A stretch of 64,000 bases of DNA from Candidatus Dormiibacterota bacterium (GTDB taxonomy: Bacteria; Chloroflexota; Dormibacteria; Dormibacterales; Dormibacteraceae): contig PLJM01000006.1 of the NCBI GenBank assembly GCA_003139695.1, positions 310,001 through 374,000 of the forward strand, in the 5' to 3' direction. Below are positions 8,251 through 16,340 of this stretch, one piece after another. The notes under the pieces were generated by a model that was given only the letters and a program-made list of their open reading frames with translations, was not told the origin of the DNA and searched no databases. Position 1 is the first letter of the stretch. Each line of letters begins with the position of its first letter. A program made the position numbers and the translations under genes.

Positions 8251-8284
8251 CGGGCCGCACCCCGTTAGGCGTTACCGTCGATGA

Positions 8285-8908
8285 ATGGCAGCAGATGAGG
8301 CGCGAGTCGTCCACCTCGAGTCGGTGGCCTCCACCCAGGACGTGGCTCGCGACCTCCCGCTCGGCTCGGTCGTGGTCGCCGACCACCAGACAGCAGGGCG
8401 CGGGCGCCTCGAGCACCGATGGGAGGCGCCACCCGGCACCGCGCTGCTGGTCTCATTCGTGCTCGCGCCGAACCCGCTGCTGAGCCTGGCGGCCGGGGTG
8501 GCGGCGGCTGAAGCCTGCGAGCAGGGAGTGCGGCTGAAGTGGCCCAACGACCTGCTCCTTGGCGGACGCAAAGTGGGCGGCATCCTGGTCGAGGCCACGA
8601 CCGCAAAGGCGGTCTGTGGGATCGGTATCAATCTCACCTGGGCACCCAAGGGCGGTGCCCGCTTGAATCAGCCTCGGGACAGGCTGCTGGAACGGCTCCG
8701 GGGCGCCGTCGAGGTGTGGAGCTCAGCGCCCCCGAAAGATGTGCTGGCGCGGTGGCGAGAGCTGTCGGACACGATCGGCAGGAAGGTGCGCGTGCAGCTG
8801 CCGGATCGCGCCTTCGAAGGCCTGGCCCAGGACATCAACGAGCATGGCGAGCTGATCGTCGACGCCGCGGTGGTGAGCGCAGGCAGCGTCACGCATTTAG
8901 CAAGCTAA
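8285..8908 (+). CDS. birA: Biotin--[acetyl-CoA-carboxylase] ligase
   Basis: This enzyme attaches biotin to carrier proteins through biotinyl-AMP. The 207-residue protein has the ligase core motifs STQDVARDL, the biotin/AMP loop AGRGRLEHRW, LKWPNDLLL, KVGGILVE and GIGINL. The N-terminal DNA-binding domain of class II BirA is absent, so it is a class I ligase without repressor function. A TACCGT box ends 6 nt before the ATG (8273-8278), suggesting leaderless transcription. It converges on the sirtuin gene with a 20-bp overlap. Confidence 0.93.
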   Translation: MAADEARVVHLESVASTQDVARDLPLGSVVVADHQTAGRGRLEHRWEAPPGTALLVSFVLAPNPLLSLAAGVAAAEACEQGVRLKWPNDLLLGGRKVGGILVEATTAKAVCGIGINLTWAPKGGARLNQPRDRLLERLRGAVEVWSSAPPKDVLARWRELSDTIGRKVRVQLPDRAFEGLAQDINEHGELIVDAAVVSAGSVTHLAS

Positions 8909-9632
8909 GGATTGCTGGCAGCACCTCGCCCGCTCGTCCGTGGATCACAACGTCCGCAAGTGAGTCGAAGGGAGTCGGTTCGGCGTTGACGATGATCAGC
9001 GTTGCGCCGGAACGTACCGCAGCCAGCGGAATGTCGGCGGCAGGGTGCACCACGAGTGACGAGCCGACGACGAGCATGACGTCAGCGCTTTGTGCCAGAG
9101 CCAACGCCTCATGCATGGCCGCCACCGGCATCGGCTCACCAAACAACACCACAGACGGTTTGAGATGCGTGCCGCCACACGATTTGCATTGAGGTGGCAT
9201 CTGGACCGCCAGTCTGGCCTGAACGACGGCTCGTGACTCACGTATCCCGCAGTCGAGGCACTGCACAGTGCGACTGGACCCATGAACCTCGACCACGTGC
9301 CGGCTGCCCGAGGCCTGGTGGAGGCCATCCGTGTTCTGTGTCACGATCGCGACCAGAAAACCTGCGGCCTCGAGCGCTACCAGCGCCAAATGGCCAGGGT
9401 TGGGTCGCGCGGCGAGCGCGATCGCACCTCGCTCCTTCGACACCATCCAGTAGGCGGTCGGATCCCGCATGAAGGAGTCGATCGAAGAGACCTTGACGGG
9501 GTCGTACTTGGTCCATAGCCCGCCCACGCCCCGAAAGGTCGGGATGCCGCTTTCAGCCGACGCCCCTGCGCCCGTGAAGGCCACGCCCTTGCGAGCAGCC
9601 GATAGCAGCTCGGCGGCTCGCTCGACCGTCAC
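8889..9632 (-). CDS. NAD-dependent protein deacylase, Sir2 family
   Basis: Sirtuins remove acyl groups from lysines using NAD. The motifs are GAGASAESGIPTFRG, TQNTDGLH, the catalytic histidine in VEVHGS, two zinc-binding pairs (CLDC and CKSC) and VVGSSLVVHPAADIP. I place the start at the GTG at 9632 (247 residues), because it overlaps the stop of the upstream 101-residue ORF as GTGA and the family begins near this point. The track start at 9734 adds a non-conserved tail. Confidence 0.92.
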   Translation of the reverse strand: MTVERAAELLSAARKGVAFTGAGASAESGIPTFRGVGGLWTKYDPVKVSSIDSFMRDPTAYWMVSKERGAIALAARPNPGHLALVALEAAGFLVAIVTQNTDGLHQASGSRHVVEVHGSSRTVQCLDCGIRESRAVVQARLAVQMPPQCKSCGGTHLKPSVVLFGEPMPVAAMHEALALAQSADVMLVVGSSLVVHPAADIPLAAVRSGATLIIVNAEPTPFDSLADVVIHGRAGEVLPAILSLLNA

Positions 9633-9934
9633 GTCCCTGCTTCTTGAGCCGCCGTGAAAACTGATTGCTGGGCGTAACGCAACTTGAACGTCTCGTAGGA
9701 CTCGAGGGCAGCCTCGGTCGGGATCGGCACCCACTGGGCTTCGCGATGCTCACGGATCGCGCTCACTCTCAAGACGGGGAATTTCTCGGCCGATTTACCC
9801 TTGAGCTGAAGGCCTGGCATCTCGTCGACGGCTATGTACTCGGAGCACCGCTGAAAAGTCGGCCAGCCGACGAGGATGTCAAAGGCCGGGGCCGCGCTAC
9901 AGAAGCGCCAATCGCCCACACGCTCGCGGACCAT
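9629..9934 (-). pseudogene. C-terminal fragment of a class III nucleotidyl cyclase (probable remnant)
   Basis: This 101-residue ORF resembles the end of class III adenylate/guanylate cyclase domains: AAPAFDILVGWPTFQRC, then GLQLKGKSAEKFPVLRVSAI, which matches the usual 'LKGKsepv.vYrv' strand. The metal-binding and substrate residues that should precede it are missing, and an in-frame TAG lies three codons upstream of the ATG. It overlaps the sirtuin start by 4 bp. It may be a decayed cyclase or a short gene retained for its own use; the family match is by eye. Confidence 0.5.
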
Positions 9935-9954
9935 GCGCCGCTATGTTAGGGACC

Positions 9955-11163
9955 GTGCGCCTGGGTGTCCCGGATTCGCGGCGAACCCTGGCGATCTATC
10001 TCGCGGCCGGCGCTTCTTTCGCGGCACTGTCCGCGCGTGGCCTCACGGTGCCGCTCTATGCGCACGGGCTCGGCGCCGATCGCTTCCAGGTCGGTGCGCT
10101 GTTCTCGGTCGCGACCCTTGCCGCCGCTCTCCTGTCGATGCCTGCGGGAGTTCTCATCGATCGCTTTGGCACGAGGACGCTATTGGTTCTCTCCTTCATC
10201 ATTGCGGCCGTCTCTCAGCTGGCCATGGCCGAAGCCACGACCGTGGCGCCGTTGTTCGTATGGCAGATCGTCGGTGGATTGGGTGCGGGCGCCCAGCAAG
10301 CCGCGCTGTTCAGCGCAGTCACCGCACTCGTGCCGGGCAACCGGCTGGGGCGTGCGATGGGTTGGCTCACGTTCTCGATGCAGGCCGGGTTTTTCATCGG
10401 CCCCTCCATCGCCGGTCTGTTGCTCCAGTGGATCGATCTGCGCACGGACATCGCGGTGACGACTGCGGTGCTGGTGTTCGCTATCCCCGGCGCGATGGCG
10501 GCCAGCACCGCGCCGCAGTCGAGCCAGCGGCTCACCTTCATGAAACCTCTGCGCGCGCTCATCCAGCAGCGTTCGTTCGGCCCCGTAGTGGTTGGACTCC
10601 TGGCAGCGACGCTGGCCTGGGGAACCGTTGGCGCGTTCCTGCCAATCTTCGGCAAGGAAAGCCTGGGGTTATCAAACTCACAGATCGGACTGATGCTGGC
10701 AATTCAAGCCGTCGCCAACGGCCTGGCCCGCATCCCTGGCGGAAGGCTCGTAGACCGAGCGAAGCATCGGTGGCCGATCGTCTTCGTCGGCGTGATGGTC
10801 TGGTCGGTGGCAGCGATCGTGCTGGGCCACCTCAGCGGGTTCTGGGCACCGGTCGTCTTGCTGGTGATCGCCACACCCTTCGTCGCCACCGTTTATGTGG
10901 CCATCGGAGTCGTGTTCGGCGACCTGTCCATCGGGTCCACCCGCGGGGTGGCGATGGGTGCGTATGGGACGGTGCTGTTCCTCGGTTTGGCTGCCGGCCC
11001 GCTGGCATTCGGGCCGATCGTCCAGTTGTACGGTTACGCCGCCGGCTTTACTGCTTGTGCCGGGGTCGCGATGGTCCTGGCCCTCGTGATGGCCGCGTTC
11101 CACGCCGAGCCCCTGCGGCCACTCTCCGAGATACCGCTGCCTCCGCCTGCGCCGGGAACGTAA
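9955..11163 (+). CDS. Major facilitator superfamily transporter
   Basis: This protein of about 402 residues has 12 predicted membrane helices and the MFS loop motif after helix 2 (GVLIDRFGTRTLL), repeated in weaker form in the second half (GGRLVDRAKHRWP). The substrate is unknown. The track start (9943) lies inside a TATGTT box (9942-9947). The in-frame GTG at 9955, 7 nt after that box, is the more likely leaderless start. The 3' end overlaps the convergent NUDIX ORF by 116 bp. Confidence 0.88.
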   Translation: MRLGVPDSRRTLAIYLAAGASFAALSARGLTVPLYAHGLGADRFQVGALFSVATLAAALLSMPAGVLIDRFGTRTLLVLSFIIAAVSQLAMAEATTVAPLFVWQIVGGLGAGAQQAALFSAVTALVPGNRLGRAMGWLTFSMQAGFFIGPSIAGLLLQWIDLRTDIAVTTAVLVFAIPGAMAASTAPQSSQRLTFMKPLRALIQQRSFGPVVVGLLAATLAWGTVGAFLPIFGKESLGLSNSQIGLMLAIQAVANGLARIPGGRLVDRAKHRWPIVFVGVMVWSVAAIVLGHLSGFWAPVVLLVIATPFVATVYVAIGVVFGDLSIGSTRGVAMGAYGTVLFLGLAAGPLAFGPIVQLYGYAAGFTACAGVAMVLALVMAAFHAEPLRPLSEIPLPPPAPGT

Positions 11164-11764
11164 CGGCCGCCCGGAGCGCTCCCTCATATTCGGCGATCAC
11201 CTTCCGATGGCTGGGGAATGCAAGCGGCGGCAGCGAGCCGAGAGCGAAGACCTCGACCTCGAGCATCTCCAGGCCTGGAGCGGGCCGGTCGCCGTCCTCA
11301 AGCCTCGCCTGATAGGCGATTCCGATCATGCTGGGAGCCGTTCGCTTGGCGATGTGGTAGACCCCGATGAGGCGCGTCATCTCCACCCGCGCACAGATCT
11401 CTTCCAAGCATTCGCGAGCCGCCGCATCCCAAGGATCCTCATCGTCATTGACGAATCCGCCGGGCAGGCACCACTGGCCGAGACCCGGCTCGATCGCGCG
11501 GCGTCCCAGGAGAATTCCGCCGTCGACCTCGACCACCACGGCGGTCGTCACCTTGGGGTCGTGCCAAAGCACGAAATCGTCGTTGGGACAGCCCTCGACC
11601 TCCCGGCCTTCGACCACGCGCGCCACGAGCTCGGCGCCACAGTTGACGCAGTAGTGAGAGGGCCGGCTTGAGGCCGGCCCGTGACGTCCTCCCCGCTTGC
11701 TGGGGAGGATAGGCCGCGCATTAGCGCGGCCAGGTGGGGGCGCTGGATTGGGCAATACCCGCAC
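11048..11764 (-). CDS. NUDIX hydrolase with N-terminal zinc ribbon
   Basis: The protein carries a zinc-ribbon-like pair (CVNCGAEL, then GCPND) and the NUDIX box GGFVNDDEDPWDAAARECLEEI, so it hydrolyses a nucleoside diphosphate derivative. The arrangement resembles NADH pyrophosphatase-type or ADP-ribose NUDIX proteins. The start is uncertain: only GTG/TTG codons near 11752-11764 are available in frame, and the extra N-terminal codons run through three hairpins (11661-11731). The real start may be a rare codon just before the zinc ribbon. The C-terminal basic tail overlaps the end of the MFS gene. Confidence 0.8.
   Translation of the reverse strand: MRVLPNPAPPPGRANARPILPSKRGGRHGPASSRPSHYCVNCGAELVARVVEGREVEGCPNDDFVLWHDPKVTTAVVVEVDGGILLGRRAIEPGLGQWCLPGGFVNDDEDPWDAAARECLEEICARVEMTRLIGVYHIAKRTAPSMIGIAYQARLEDGDRPAPGLEMLEVEVFALGSLPPLAFPSHRKVIAEYEGALRAAVTFPAQAEAAVSRRVAAGARRGTRPSRGPGPSRPRHKQ
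11661..11679. repeat. GGCCGG-type intergenic palindrome
   Basis: This is a perfect 7-bp inverted repeat, GGCCGGC-TTGAG-GCCGGCC, with a further flanking G:C pair. It belongs with similar 19-bp palindromes at 21716-21734, 46617-46635 and 48387-48405. No T tract follows, so it is not an obvious terminator. Confidence 0.6.
11688..11731. repeat. Double-hairpin intergenic element A
   Basis: The hairpin CCTCCCC-GCTTGCT-GGGGAGG (11688-11708) is followed by GGCCGCGC-ATTA-GCGCGGCC (11712-11731) and a GGGGG run. The same architecture occurs at 39627-39690 and 40669-40720. It sits between the GGDEF gene and the zinc ribbon of the NUDIX gene, both on the minus strand. Confidence 0.7.
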
Positions 11765-11774
11765 AGAAAGAAGG

Positions 11775-12911
11775 CTACGCGTGCTGCTTCGTCGGTACCG
11801 TTTTCATGTCCGCGACGCGGACCTGGTTGCGCCCGCCTTGCTTGGCGGCATAGAGAGCCTGGTCCGCGGACTCCATCAAGGTGGTAAACAGCGCGGGCTC
11901 GGCTGTGGCCGCAACGCCGATGCTGACGGTCAGCTTCACCCCGCCGGGGAACGTCGCCGCAGCGACCTTGGCACGGATGCGCTCCGCCAGCGTGCGCGCT
12001 CCCTGCTCAGTCGTCTCGTGAAGGATGATGCCGAACTCCTCGCCACCGTAGCGCGCGCAAACGTCTGATTCCCTTGCGCCAGAGGTGAGGATCTTGGCCA
12101 GCTCGTGCAGCACCGTATCGCCTTCGAGATGGCCGTACGTGTCATTGACCTGCTTGAAGTGATCGAGGTCGATCATCAAGAACGCGATGCTCTTGTGATA
12201 GCGCCGCGCCCTGTGCATCTCCTGTATGTACCGCTCCGCCAGGGCGCGCCGGTTAGGTAACTTCGTGAGCTCGTCCGTGAGGGCGTTCTCCTCCTGCGCC
12301 TGAAAGAGCTGGGCGTGCCGGATGGCGATGGCGCCCTGGGAGGCGACACCGTTGAGCAGGTCGGCCTGGTCATCGGTCAGCTCCCGCCATGCGTTGAGGT
12401 AGAGCTCCATCGCACCCATCAGCTGCCCGGACCTTTGCATCGGGACAACCAGAACGTGCTGCGCCTGGCCGCCAGCCTCAAGTTGCGGAGAGGCTTCGTC
12501 CGCGAGCTTGAGCACCTGGGGTCGCAGGTCCGTCAACGCCGTGCGTAAAGGCTCTTCTTCGAGGTGGCGTACAGCGCCCTTTGCCCGCGTAGCAAGGTTG
12601 TACTCGGCCTCGCGGCGCATCTCGCTGCCGCCTGGGGGCAATAGGTACATCGCCCCGGCGACCGCGCCCATGATCCTGCCGGCGTGGGTCAGGGCCACGT
12701 TCAGGACCTCCTCCAGCGCCAGCGAGGAGTTGACGGCGGAGGCGATCGCCAGCAGGAGGCCGGCTCGGTCTCGGGCGCCGCTCTCGTCCGCGAGGGCGGC
12801 CTGAAGCTGCCGGGTGGTCCTGCGAAGACGCATCAAAGACACGGTCAGCAGGACGAACGCGACGACGAGCAGGATTGAAGTCACGAGCAGAACGCTCGCT
12901 ATATCGGGCAC
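11775..12911 (-). CDS. Membrane GAF-GGDEF diguanylate cyclase
   Basis: This 378-residue protein has an N-terminal transmembrane helix (about 5-27), a short coiled coil, a GAF-like sensor region (about 50-210) and a GGDEF domain with the intact active site GGEEF. An inhibitory I-site (RESD) lies five residues before it. LTDELTKLPNRRAL and LMIDLDHFKQVND also match active cyclases that make cyclic-di-GMP. The GTG start has a good Shine-Dalgarno sequence (GGGAGG, 4 nt spacing). A YajQ-type protein, a family reported to bind cyclic-di-GMP, is encoded at 44.9 kb. Confidence 0.92.
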   Translation of the reverse strand: MPDIASVLLVTSILLVVAFVLLTVSLMRLRRTTRQLQAALADESGARDRAGLLLAIASAVNSSLALEEVLNVALTHAGRIMGAVAGAMYLLPPGGSEMRREAEYNLATRAKGAVRHLEEEPLRTALTDLRPQVLKLADEASPQLEAGGQAQHVLVVPMQRSGQLMGAMELYLNAWRELTDDQADLLNGVASQGAIAIRHAQLFQAQEENALTDELTKLPNRRALAERYIQEMHRARRYHKSIAFLMIDLDHFKQVNDTYGHLEGDTVLHELAKILTSGARESDVCARYGGEEFGIILHETTEQGARTLAERIRAKVAAATFPGGVKLTVSIGVAATAEPALFTTLMESADQALYAAKQGGRNQVRVADMKTVPTKQHA

Positions 12912-12971
12912 TGAGCCTCCCTTTTTTGAGTTGCCATAGGTTAACGCCCATGACCGCAGGGTTGTTCGGGC

Positions 12972-12977
12972 TATACT
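12972..12977 (+). promoter_or_regulatory. Predicted -10 box (TATACT)
   Basis: TATACT lies 9 nt before a CTG codon that opens the MaoC-like reading frame. An ATGACC hexamer 17 bp upstream is a weak -35 candidate. This supports a leaderless transcript starting close to 12984. Confidence 0.5.
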
Positions 12978-12986
12978 CGGCCCGAC

Positions 12987-13802
12987 CTGGAGCCGATCTC
13001 TTTCGACGACCTCCCCCTCGGCGGCGAGTGGACGACCCGGCGGCGCACCATCTCCGAATCTGAGATCGCGCTGTTCGCCGCCGTAGCCGGCGATTTCTCA
13101 CCGCTGACAATCGACGCCACCCACCGAAATGGCCGAATTGCGCCTCCCGCGCTGCTCGTTGCCATGGCTGTCGGCCTGGGCTCGATGGACATGCCGGTGC
13201 CCGCGGTCGCCCAGTGGGAGTGGCTCAACTGGAAGTTCCCGCGGCCCGTCCGCGCCGGGGACACGATCTACGCCCGCTGGACGCTGACCCAGAAGCGCGC
13301 CGCCGTTGCCGACGATCCGACGGCGATCGTGGTCTGGCGCGTCGACGTGCACACGGCCGCCGGAGCCCTCTGCGCGGAAGGGGAGGTCGGAGCGAGCGTT
13401 TTGAGGATGTCAGCCGTCAGGGCCCCGATCCGCGCCGAAGAGCCAGTTCTGGCAGGTGCGGCCGCCCCCAGCCCGGCTCCCCGACGAAGCAGGAGGCGCC
13501 GCCGCCCAACTACCGGCGACGGTGCGAAAAGCCCCACGGAGCCCAAAGCAGCGGTGGCGGTCGAAGCACCAGTGGTATCTCCAGCAGCTCCCGCGACTGA
13601 GCGCCCTCCTGGAGCGCCGAGGCGCCGCAGGCGTCGCCGGTCACCAGGCTCGGCACAAGCGCGAAACGGCGACGGGGCGACCAGCAGCGCTTCGGCAGAG
13701 GCGCCACCCCCTGCGGGCGCTGTACCCCCGGCCCCGGCGCCCGCAGGTGCGAGCCCTGCCAACCCGCTGACGCGCGCCATCCGGCGTCTCAGGCGGCCCT
13801 AG
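12987..13802 (+). CDS. MaoC-like hot-dog protein with basic Pro/Ala-rich tail
   Basis: The track begins at an internal ATG (13164), but the frame is open from 12954. The upstream codons encode the normal N-terminus of a MaoC-type hydratase fold: ISFDDLPLGGEW, TISESEIALFAAVAGDFSPL and GRIAPPALL. No ATG, GTG or TTG is available there, so a CTG start at 12987 is proposed. Residues 1 to about 140 form the hot-dog domain, probably acting on acyl-CoA thioesters. The rest is an unusual Arg/Pro/Ala-rich tail with two RRSRRRRR-like clusters. The typical active-site Asp is present (GDFSPL), while the His two turns on is replaced by the LTID segment, so catalysis is uncertain. Confidence 0.7.
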   Translation: MEPISFDDLPLGGEWTTRRRTISESEIALFAAVAGDFSPLTIDATHRNGRIAPPALLVAMAVGLGSMDMPVPAVAQWEWLNWKFPRPVRAGDTIYARWTLTQKRAAVADDPTAIVVWRVDVHTAAGALCAEGEVGASVLRMSAVRAPIRAEEPVLAGAAAPSPAPRRSRRRRRPTTGDGAKSPTEPKAAVAVEAPVVSPAAPATERPPGAPRRRRRRRSPGSAQARNGDGATSSASAEAPPPAGAVPPAPAPAGASPANPLTRAIRRLRRP

Positions 13803-13818
13803 ACCTCGCGGAAGTCGC

Positions 13819-14688
13819 TCAGGCTGGGACTTCCAGAGCTTCCAGGTACTCGATGACGCGGCGGGTCAGCTGGCTTGGGGTGGAAGCGCCACTTGTCACT
13901 CCAACCTTCTTGACGCCCTTGAACCAGCTGAGGTCCAGGTCCTCGAGGCTGTCGACGAGATAAGCGGGTTTATGACCCAGCTTCTTGACGACCTCGACCA
14001 GCCTCAGTGAGTTGGATGACCTTGGACTGCCGACCACGATCACCAGATCCACGTGTGGCGCCGCCTCAACTGCGGCTTCCTGCCGCTCCTGCGTCGCGCG
14101 GCAAATCTCGTTGTGGACCTCAGCGTTCGGGTACCGGGCCTGGACGCGGCCGATGAGGTCCTCCGTGTCCCAGACGGAAAGCGTGGTCTGGCAGGTGACC
14201 GCGATCCGGTCCCCTTTCAGCTCGAGCGCGTCGATGTCCTGGGGGTCCTGGACGAGGTGCACCTTGCCAGGAGCCTCACCCATCACGCCTTCCGGCTCGG
14301 GGTGTCCCTTCCGGCCGATGTAGACGACCTCGTAACCCTTTCGGGCGAGGTCAGCCACCAGCTCGTGGGTGCGAACGACATCCGAGCACGTGGCGTCGAT
14401 CGGGGTCAAACCGAGCTCCACGGCCCGCTGCTTGACCTGGGGCGAGACGCCGTGGGCAGTGAAGATCACTGTCCCGCCTTTGATCTGGCTGAGACCGGCC
14501 AGCCGGTCGTTCTGGTCCACCAGCTCGACTCCCTGCCGCTGCAGGTCGTCGGTGGCGTGGGTGTTGTGTACCAGCATCCCGAGCATGTGCACGGGCCCCG
14601 TGGTCTCCTCCCGCACGCGCTTGGCGATACGAAAGGCGTCGACCACGCCGTGGCAGTAGCCCCGGGGCGTGATCTTGAGGACTTCCAT
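13819..14688 (-). CDS. ispH: 4-hydroxy-3-methylbut-2-enyl diphosphate reductase
   Basis: This is the last step of the MEP isoprenoid pathway, producing IPP and DMAPP with a 4Fe-4S enzyme. The 289-residue protein has the three cluster cysteines in GYCHGV, DATCSDV and NEICRAT, plus HNTHATDDL, FTAHGVSP and VVGSPRSSNSLRL. A TAAACT box ends 8 nt before the ATG (14697-14702), indicating its own leaderless promoter just downstream of the inositol-lipid operon. No other MEP gene is in the window. Confidence 0.96.
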   Translation of the reverse strand: MEVLKITPRGYCHGVVDAFRIAKRVREETTGPVHMLGMLVHNTHATDDLQRQGVELVDQNDRLAGLSQIKGGTVIFTAHGVSPQVKQRAVELGLTPIDATCSDVVRTHELVADLARKGYEVVYIGRKGHPEPEGVMGEAPGKVHLVQDPQDIDALELKGDRIAVTCQTTLSVWDTEDLIGRVQARYPNAEVHNEICRATQERQEAAVEAAPHVDLVIVVGSPRSSNSLRLVEVVKKLGHKPAYLVDSLEDLDLSWFKGVKKVGVTSGASTPSQLTRRVIEYLEALEVPA

Positions 14689-14721
14689 CTGCTTCGAGTT
14701 TACGCGGAGGGGTAGACGGGC

Positions 14722-15537
14722 TTACTTGTCGGCGACACCCACAAAGAGGTCGTTCTCCGGCGGCTTTGAGCCCGGCTTGCCACGCGCGAGCCGGTAGTAC
14801 TCGGTGCCGAAGGCCATCCGGTAGATCTGGTCCGCCATCGTGGTGAACCACGAGTTGGGATCGTTCTGCGTCACGTGAGCGGCGAAGGCCTCGCGCTTGC
14901 GATCGACGTAGTCGCTGACGTCGAGCTGGGTCGTGAGCAGCTCGTCCGGTGTCCCCGGAATGGTGATGGTGCTGTCGCGCTCCTGTCGCTGGGCGTCGTC
15001 CGGGAGCGCCGCCATGAACTGCTGCATCAGCGTGCGCGGGATACCGGTGTAGTAGAGCTTGCTGGGACGCCACCCCTCTTTCTCGAGCAAGTCGAGCGCG
15101 GCGTTGGTGACCAGATGCGCCTTGATGTGATCGGGGTGCCCGTAGGTTCCATCCGCGTCATAGGTCACGACGACGTCCGGCCGCTCCTCGCGCAAGATGG
15201 CCGCGAGCTTGGCGGCCGCCTGGTCCAGCGGCGCCTGGTGAAAGGATTTGGGATTCTCGTTGTCAGCGGTGCCGACCATGCCGGAGTCTCGGTAGTCGAG
15301 GAACTCCCCGCGGTTGACGCCGAGGATCCGCGCGGCATGCTCCAGCTCCGCAGTGCGCACCTCGCCCAGGCGCGGCCTCGTCGCGGCCTCGTCCATGTTG
15401 TAGATCTCGCCCACCTCTCCGCGAGTGGCGGTGACCAGCACCACCCGGTGGCCGTCTGCCCTCGCCTTCAGCATCGCGCCGCCGGTCGAGATCGCCTCAT
15501 CGTCAGGGTGCGCATGCACCAACAGCAAAGTCCCCAT
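14722..15537 (-). CDS. PIG-L family deacetylase, mycothiol conjugate amidase/MshB-like
   Basis: This zinc-dependent N-acetylglucosamine-type deacetylase or amidase has 271 residues, AHPDDEA at the N-terminus and GHPDH for the metal. The C-terminal region (AAHVTQNDPNSWF, then GTEYYRLARG and ENDLFVGV) follows actinobacterial Mca proteins, which cleave mycothiol S-conjugates. MshB, which makes the mycothiol precursor, is an alternative. The start overlaps the HAD gene stop (TAATG). It closes an operon that starts with inositol-phosphate synthase, which fits because mycothiol contains inositol. Confidence 0.85.
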   Translation of the reverse strand: MGTLLLVHAHPDDEAISTGGAMLKARADGHRVVLVTATRGEVGEIYNMDEAATRPRLGEVRTAELEHAARILGVNRGEFLDYRDSGMVGTADNENPKSFHQAPLDQAAAKLAAILREERPDVVVTYDADGTYGHPDHIKAHLVTNAALDLLEKEGWRPSKLYYTGIPRTLMQQFMAALPDDAQRQERDSTITIPGTPDELLTTQLDVSDYVDRKREAFAAHVTQNDPNSWFTTMADQIYRMAFGTEYYRLARGKPGSKPPENDLFVGVADK

Positions 15538-16340
15538 TACTTCATCAACAGGTCGGCGAGCTGCTGGATTCCACCATGACCGGGTCCGGGAATCGATCGA
15601 TCAGCCGCGGCGACGACTTCCGGCTCCGATCCCTCCACCGCGACACCAAGCCCCGCCCAGGAGATCATCGACACGTCGTTGCGGCCATCCCCGACCGCGA
15701 CCGTCTGCTCCTGCGGTATCCCGAGCTGCCGGCAAAGGAAGGCGAGTGCTTTGGCCTTGTCGCTTTCGATGGTGGTGAACTCGAGGTACCTGGGCATCGA
15801 CGTGGCCGCGTTCAGCTTGCCCGCCCAGCGCCGGCGTACCTCTGGCAGGAGTGACTCGAGCACCTCGCGGGCAGCGACGATGACGAGCTTGGGCGTGGTC
15901 GGTCCCATCGCATTGTCGAGATCCCCGACCACGTTGATCGGCATGCCCGCGTGCTCGGCGTACTCGTGGGCCTCAGGCCGATCCCGTTCGACCAGCAGCT
16001 TGTCGTCGGCATACGCCTGGATATGCAGGTTGCGTTCGCGCGCAAGACGGATCACCTCCATTGCGAGGTCGTGCTCGATGCCGTGGTCGAGGAGCATCTC
16101 GCCATTCAGCGCCCTGACCTGCGCCCCCTGATAGCAAACGATCGGCGTCTCCAGTCCAAGGCGTTTGACCCAGGGCAGGGCGCCGGGAAAAGGCCTGCCG
16201 GTGCAGGCCGCGACAGTGATCCCCGCCCGCACCATGCGGCCCACGGCCTCGACGTCGCGCGGATCCAGCTCCAGCGTTGGGCTCAGGATCGTGCCGTCGA
16301 GGTCGAGGGCAAGCAGCCGGTACTTACCCGCGAGCGCTAC
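15537..16340 (-). CDS. HAD-superfamily phosphatase, Cof type
   Basis: The protein has the HAD nucleophile motif LALDLDGTIL at its N-terminus, TGRPFPGAL, a Cof-type cap domain, the lysine region SDKAKALAFL and VGDGRNDVSM. It is about 265 residues long, typical of Cof/YidA hydrolases acting on small phosphorylated metabolites. The 458-residue track ORF is artificially extended over the dehydrogenase gene. The true start is unclear: it falls near the stop of the preceding gene (16337), where only non-standard codons (GTA, CTG) are available. Confidence 0.85.
   Translation of the reverse strand, partial: VALAGKYRLLALDLDGTILSPTLELDPRDVEAVGRMVRAGITVAACTGRPFPGALPWVKRLGLETPIVCYQGAQVRALNGEMLLDHGIEHDLAMEVIRLARERNLHIQAYADDKLLVERDRPEAHEYAEHAGMPINVVGDLDNAMGPTTPKLVIVAAREVLESLLPEVRRRWAGKLNAATSMPRYLEFTTIESDKAKALAFLCRQLGIPQEQTVAVGDGRNDVSMISWAGLGVAVEGSEPEVVAAADRSIPGPGHGGIQQLADLLMK

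Noticed and set aside
8051-8416. Minus-strand ORF of 121 codons (and similar ORFs at 44249-44563 and 56022-56204) over the dispersed elements
   Set aside because: The peptides look alike only because the DNA element is repeated. Indels between copies are not multiples of three and the frames differ, so the conservation is not protein coding.
9876-11312. 478-codon plus-strand ORF over the MFS gene
   Set aside because: Its composition is Arg-rich and without domains; the overlapping 402-residue frame is a clear MFS transporter.
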